Shown one piece after another: positions 63,528-64,000 of a DNA stretch of 64,000 nt (positions are counted from its first letter, which is position 1; each line of letters starts with the position of its first letter). The DNA comes from Sarcocystis neurona. Its lineage: Eukaryota > Apicomplexa > Conoidasida > Eucoccidiorida > Sarcocystidae. The stretch is from positions 3,735,600-3,799,599 of the forward strand of contig KL647289.1 in the NCBI GenBank assembly GCA_000727475.1, read 5' to 3'. The notes beneath the pieces were generated by a model. It was not told the DNA's origin. It saw only the letters and a list, made by a program, of their open reading frames with translations, and ran no database searches. Position numbers and translations under genes: made by a program.

Positions 63528-64000
63528 GTAAGGTCGTCCAGGATGTGCCGCATACATCCAGCACACAGGGTCTCCCTTCCTAGTACATCTCCACGCACAG
63601 AGAGATGGTTGCATCGATGTGTTTCACAAGGAGTTCGAGAATACAACTCACAATCTTGTTGCAACAACATTACTGGACTTGCGCTTACGACGGTACAAGC
63701 GTACGTACGTGTACATCACATACGGAGGAGCAGACGGTTCGAATGTAGAAGGGCTTTGTCCAGAGATTCTCAGCGACAGTGCTGCTATCCGCTTACTTCT
63801 CTTTGCCTTCAGCTTTAAATGTACACGTGATGCACTGTCGCGCATACATAAGCGTGTACATCCCTCTACACACATATCTGTAGTTACGTATACTATCGCG
63901 TAGGCACCATTACAGACCCGTTTGCCGATGTCTCTATATAACTAGATGGGGGCGCTTGTGAGGAGCACACGATTGGTCCCAAGCTTTGAGTCTGCCGGAC
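63528..64000. other. Window end, likely still inside the WD40 gene
   Basis: After the donor at 63528 the plus frame stays open to about 63818 if unspliced. An acceptor-like TTTCACAAG before 63638 would open a phase-0 exon starting EFENTTHN. Neither choice completes a blade I recognise. Confidence 0.35.

Overview
The window looks like nuclear DNA of a coccidian apicomplexan. The evidence is near-balanced base composition, GT-AG introns of 0.3-2 kb rich in TATA/TGTG/ACGT microsatellite-like sequence, CAG/GCA runs giving poly-Gln and poly-Ala inside proteins, and plant-like or ER genes typical of the group. Only about five genes occupy 64 kb, so the genome is probably expanded (Sarcocystis- or Cystoisospora-like rather than compact). 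That assignment is inference; I cannot name the species. All gene models were built by hand from splice phase and protein family motifs.

Layout. 1-3339: no recognisable gene. 3340-4611 (-): protein with two membrane segments and a Gln/Ala-rich tail. 6503-8743 (-): three phase-compatible exons of a glycosyltransferase domain like that of procollagen lysyl hydroxylases (PLOD); it could splice in phase into the 3340 reading frame. 8744-16284: gene-poor, with several local tandem duplications including a 53-bp minisatellite. 16285-25139 (-): six-exon PQ-loop protein of the MPDU1 (Lec35) type, with a roughly 0.9-kb pyrimidine-only tract in intron 4. 25140-31050: no confident gene, one 115-bp duplication and CAG-rich sequence open on both strands. 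31051-44068 (+): complete 11-exon glutamine-hydrolysing asparagine synthetase of the plant/AsnB type, 544 residues. 44069-53664: gene-poor. 53665 to at least 63527 (+): WD40-repeat protein in seven exons, including a predicted 10-nt microexon, probably running on towards or past the window end.

How they relate. The MPDU1-like protein (dolichol-linked mannose use in the ER) and the PLOD-like glycosyltransferase both suggest secretory-pathway glycosylation, but they are separate genes and nothing shows co-regulation. Asparagine synthetase is a housekeeping amidotransferase; its ATP pyrophosphatase loop reads SGGLNSS where the family has SGGLDSS. The WD40 protein is a scaffold of unknown partners. 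No RNA gene, transposon or CRISPR array was recognised.
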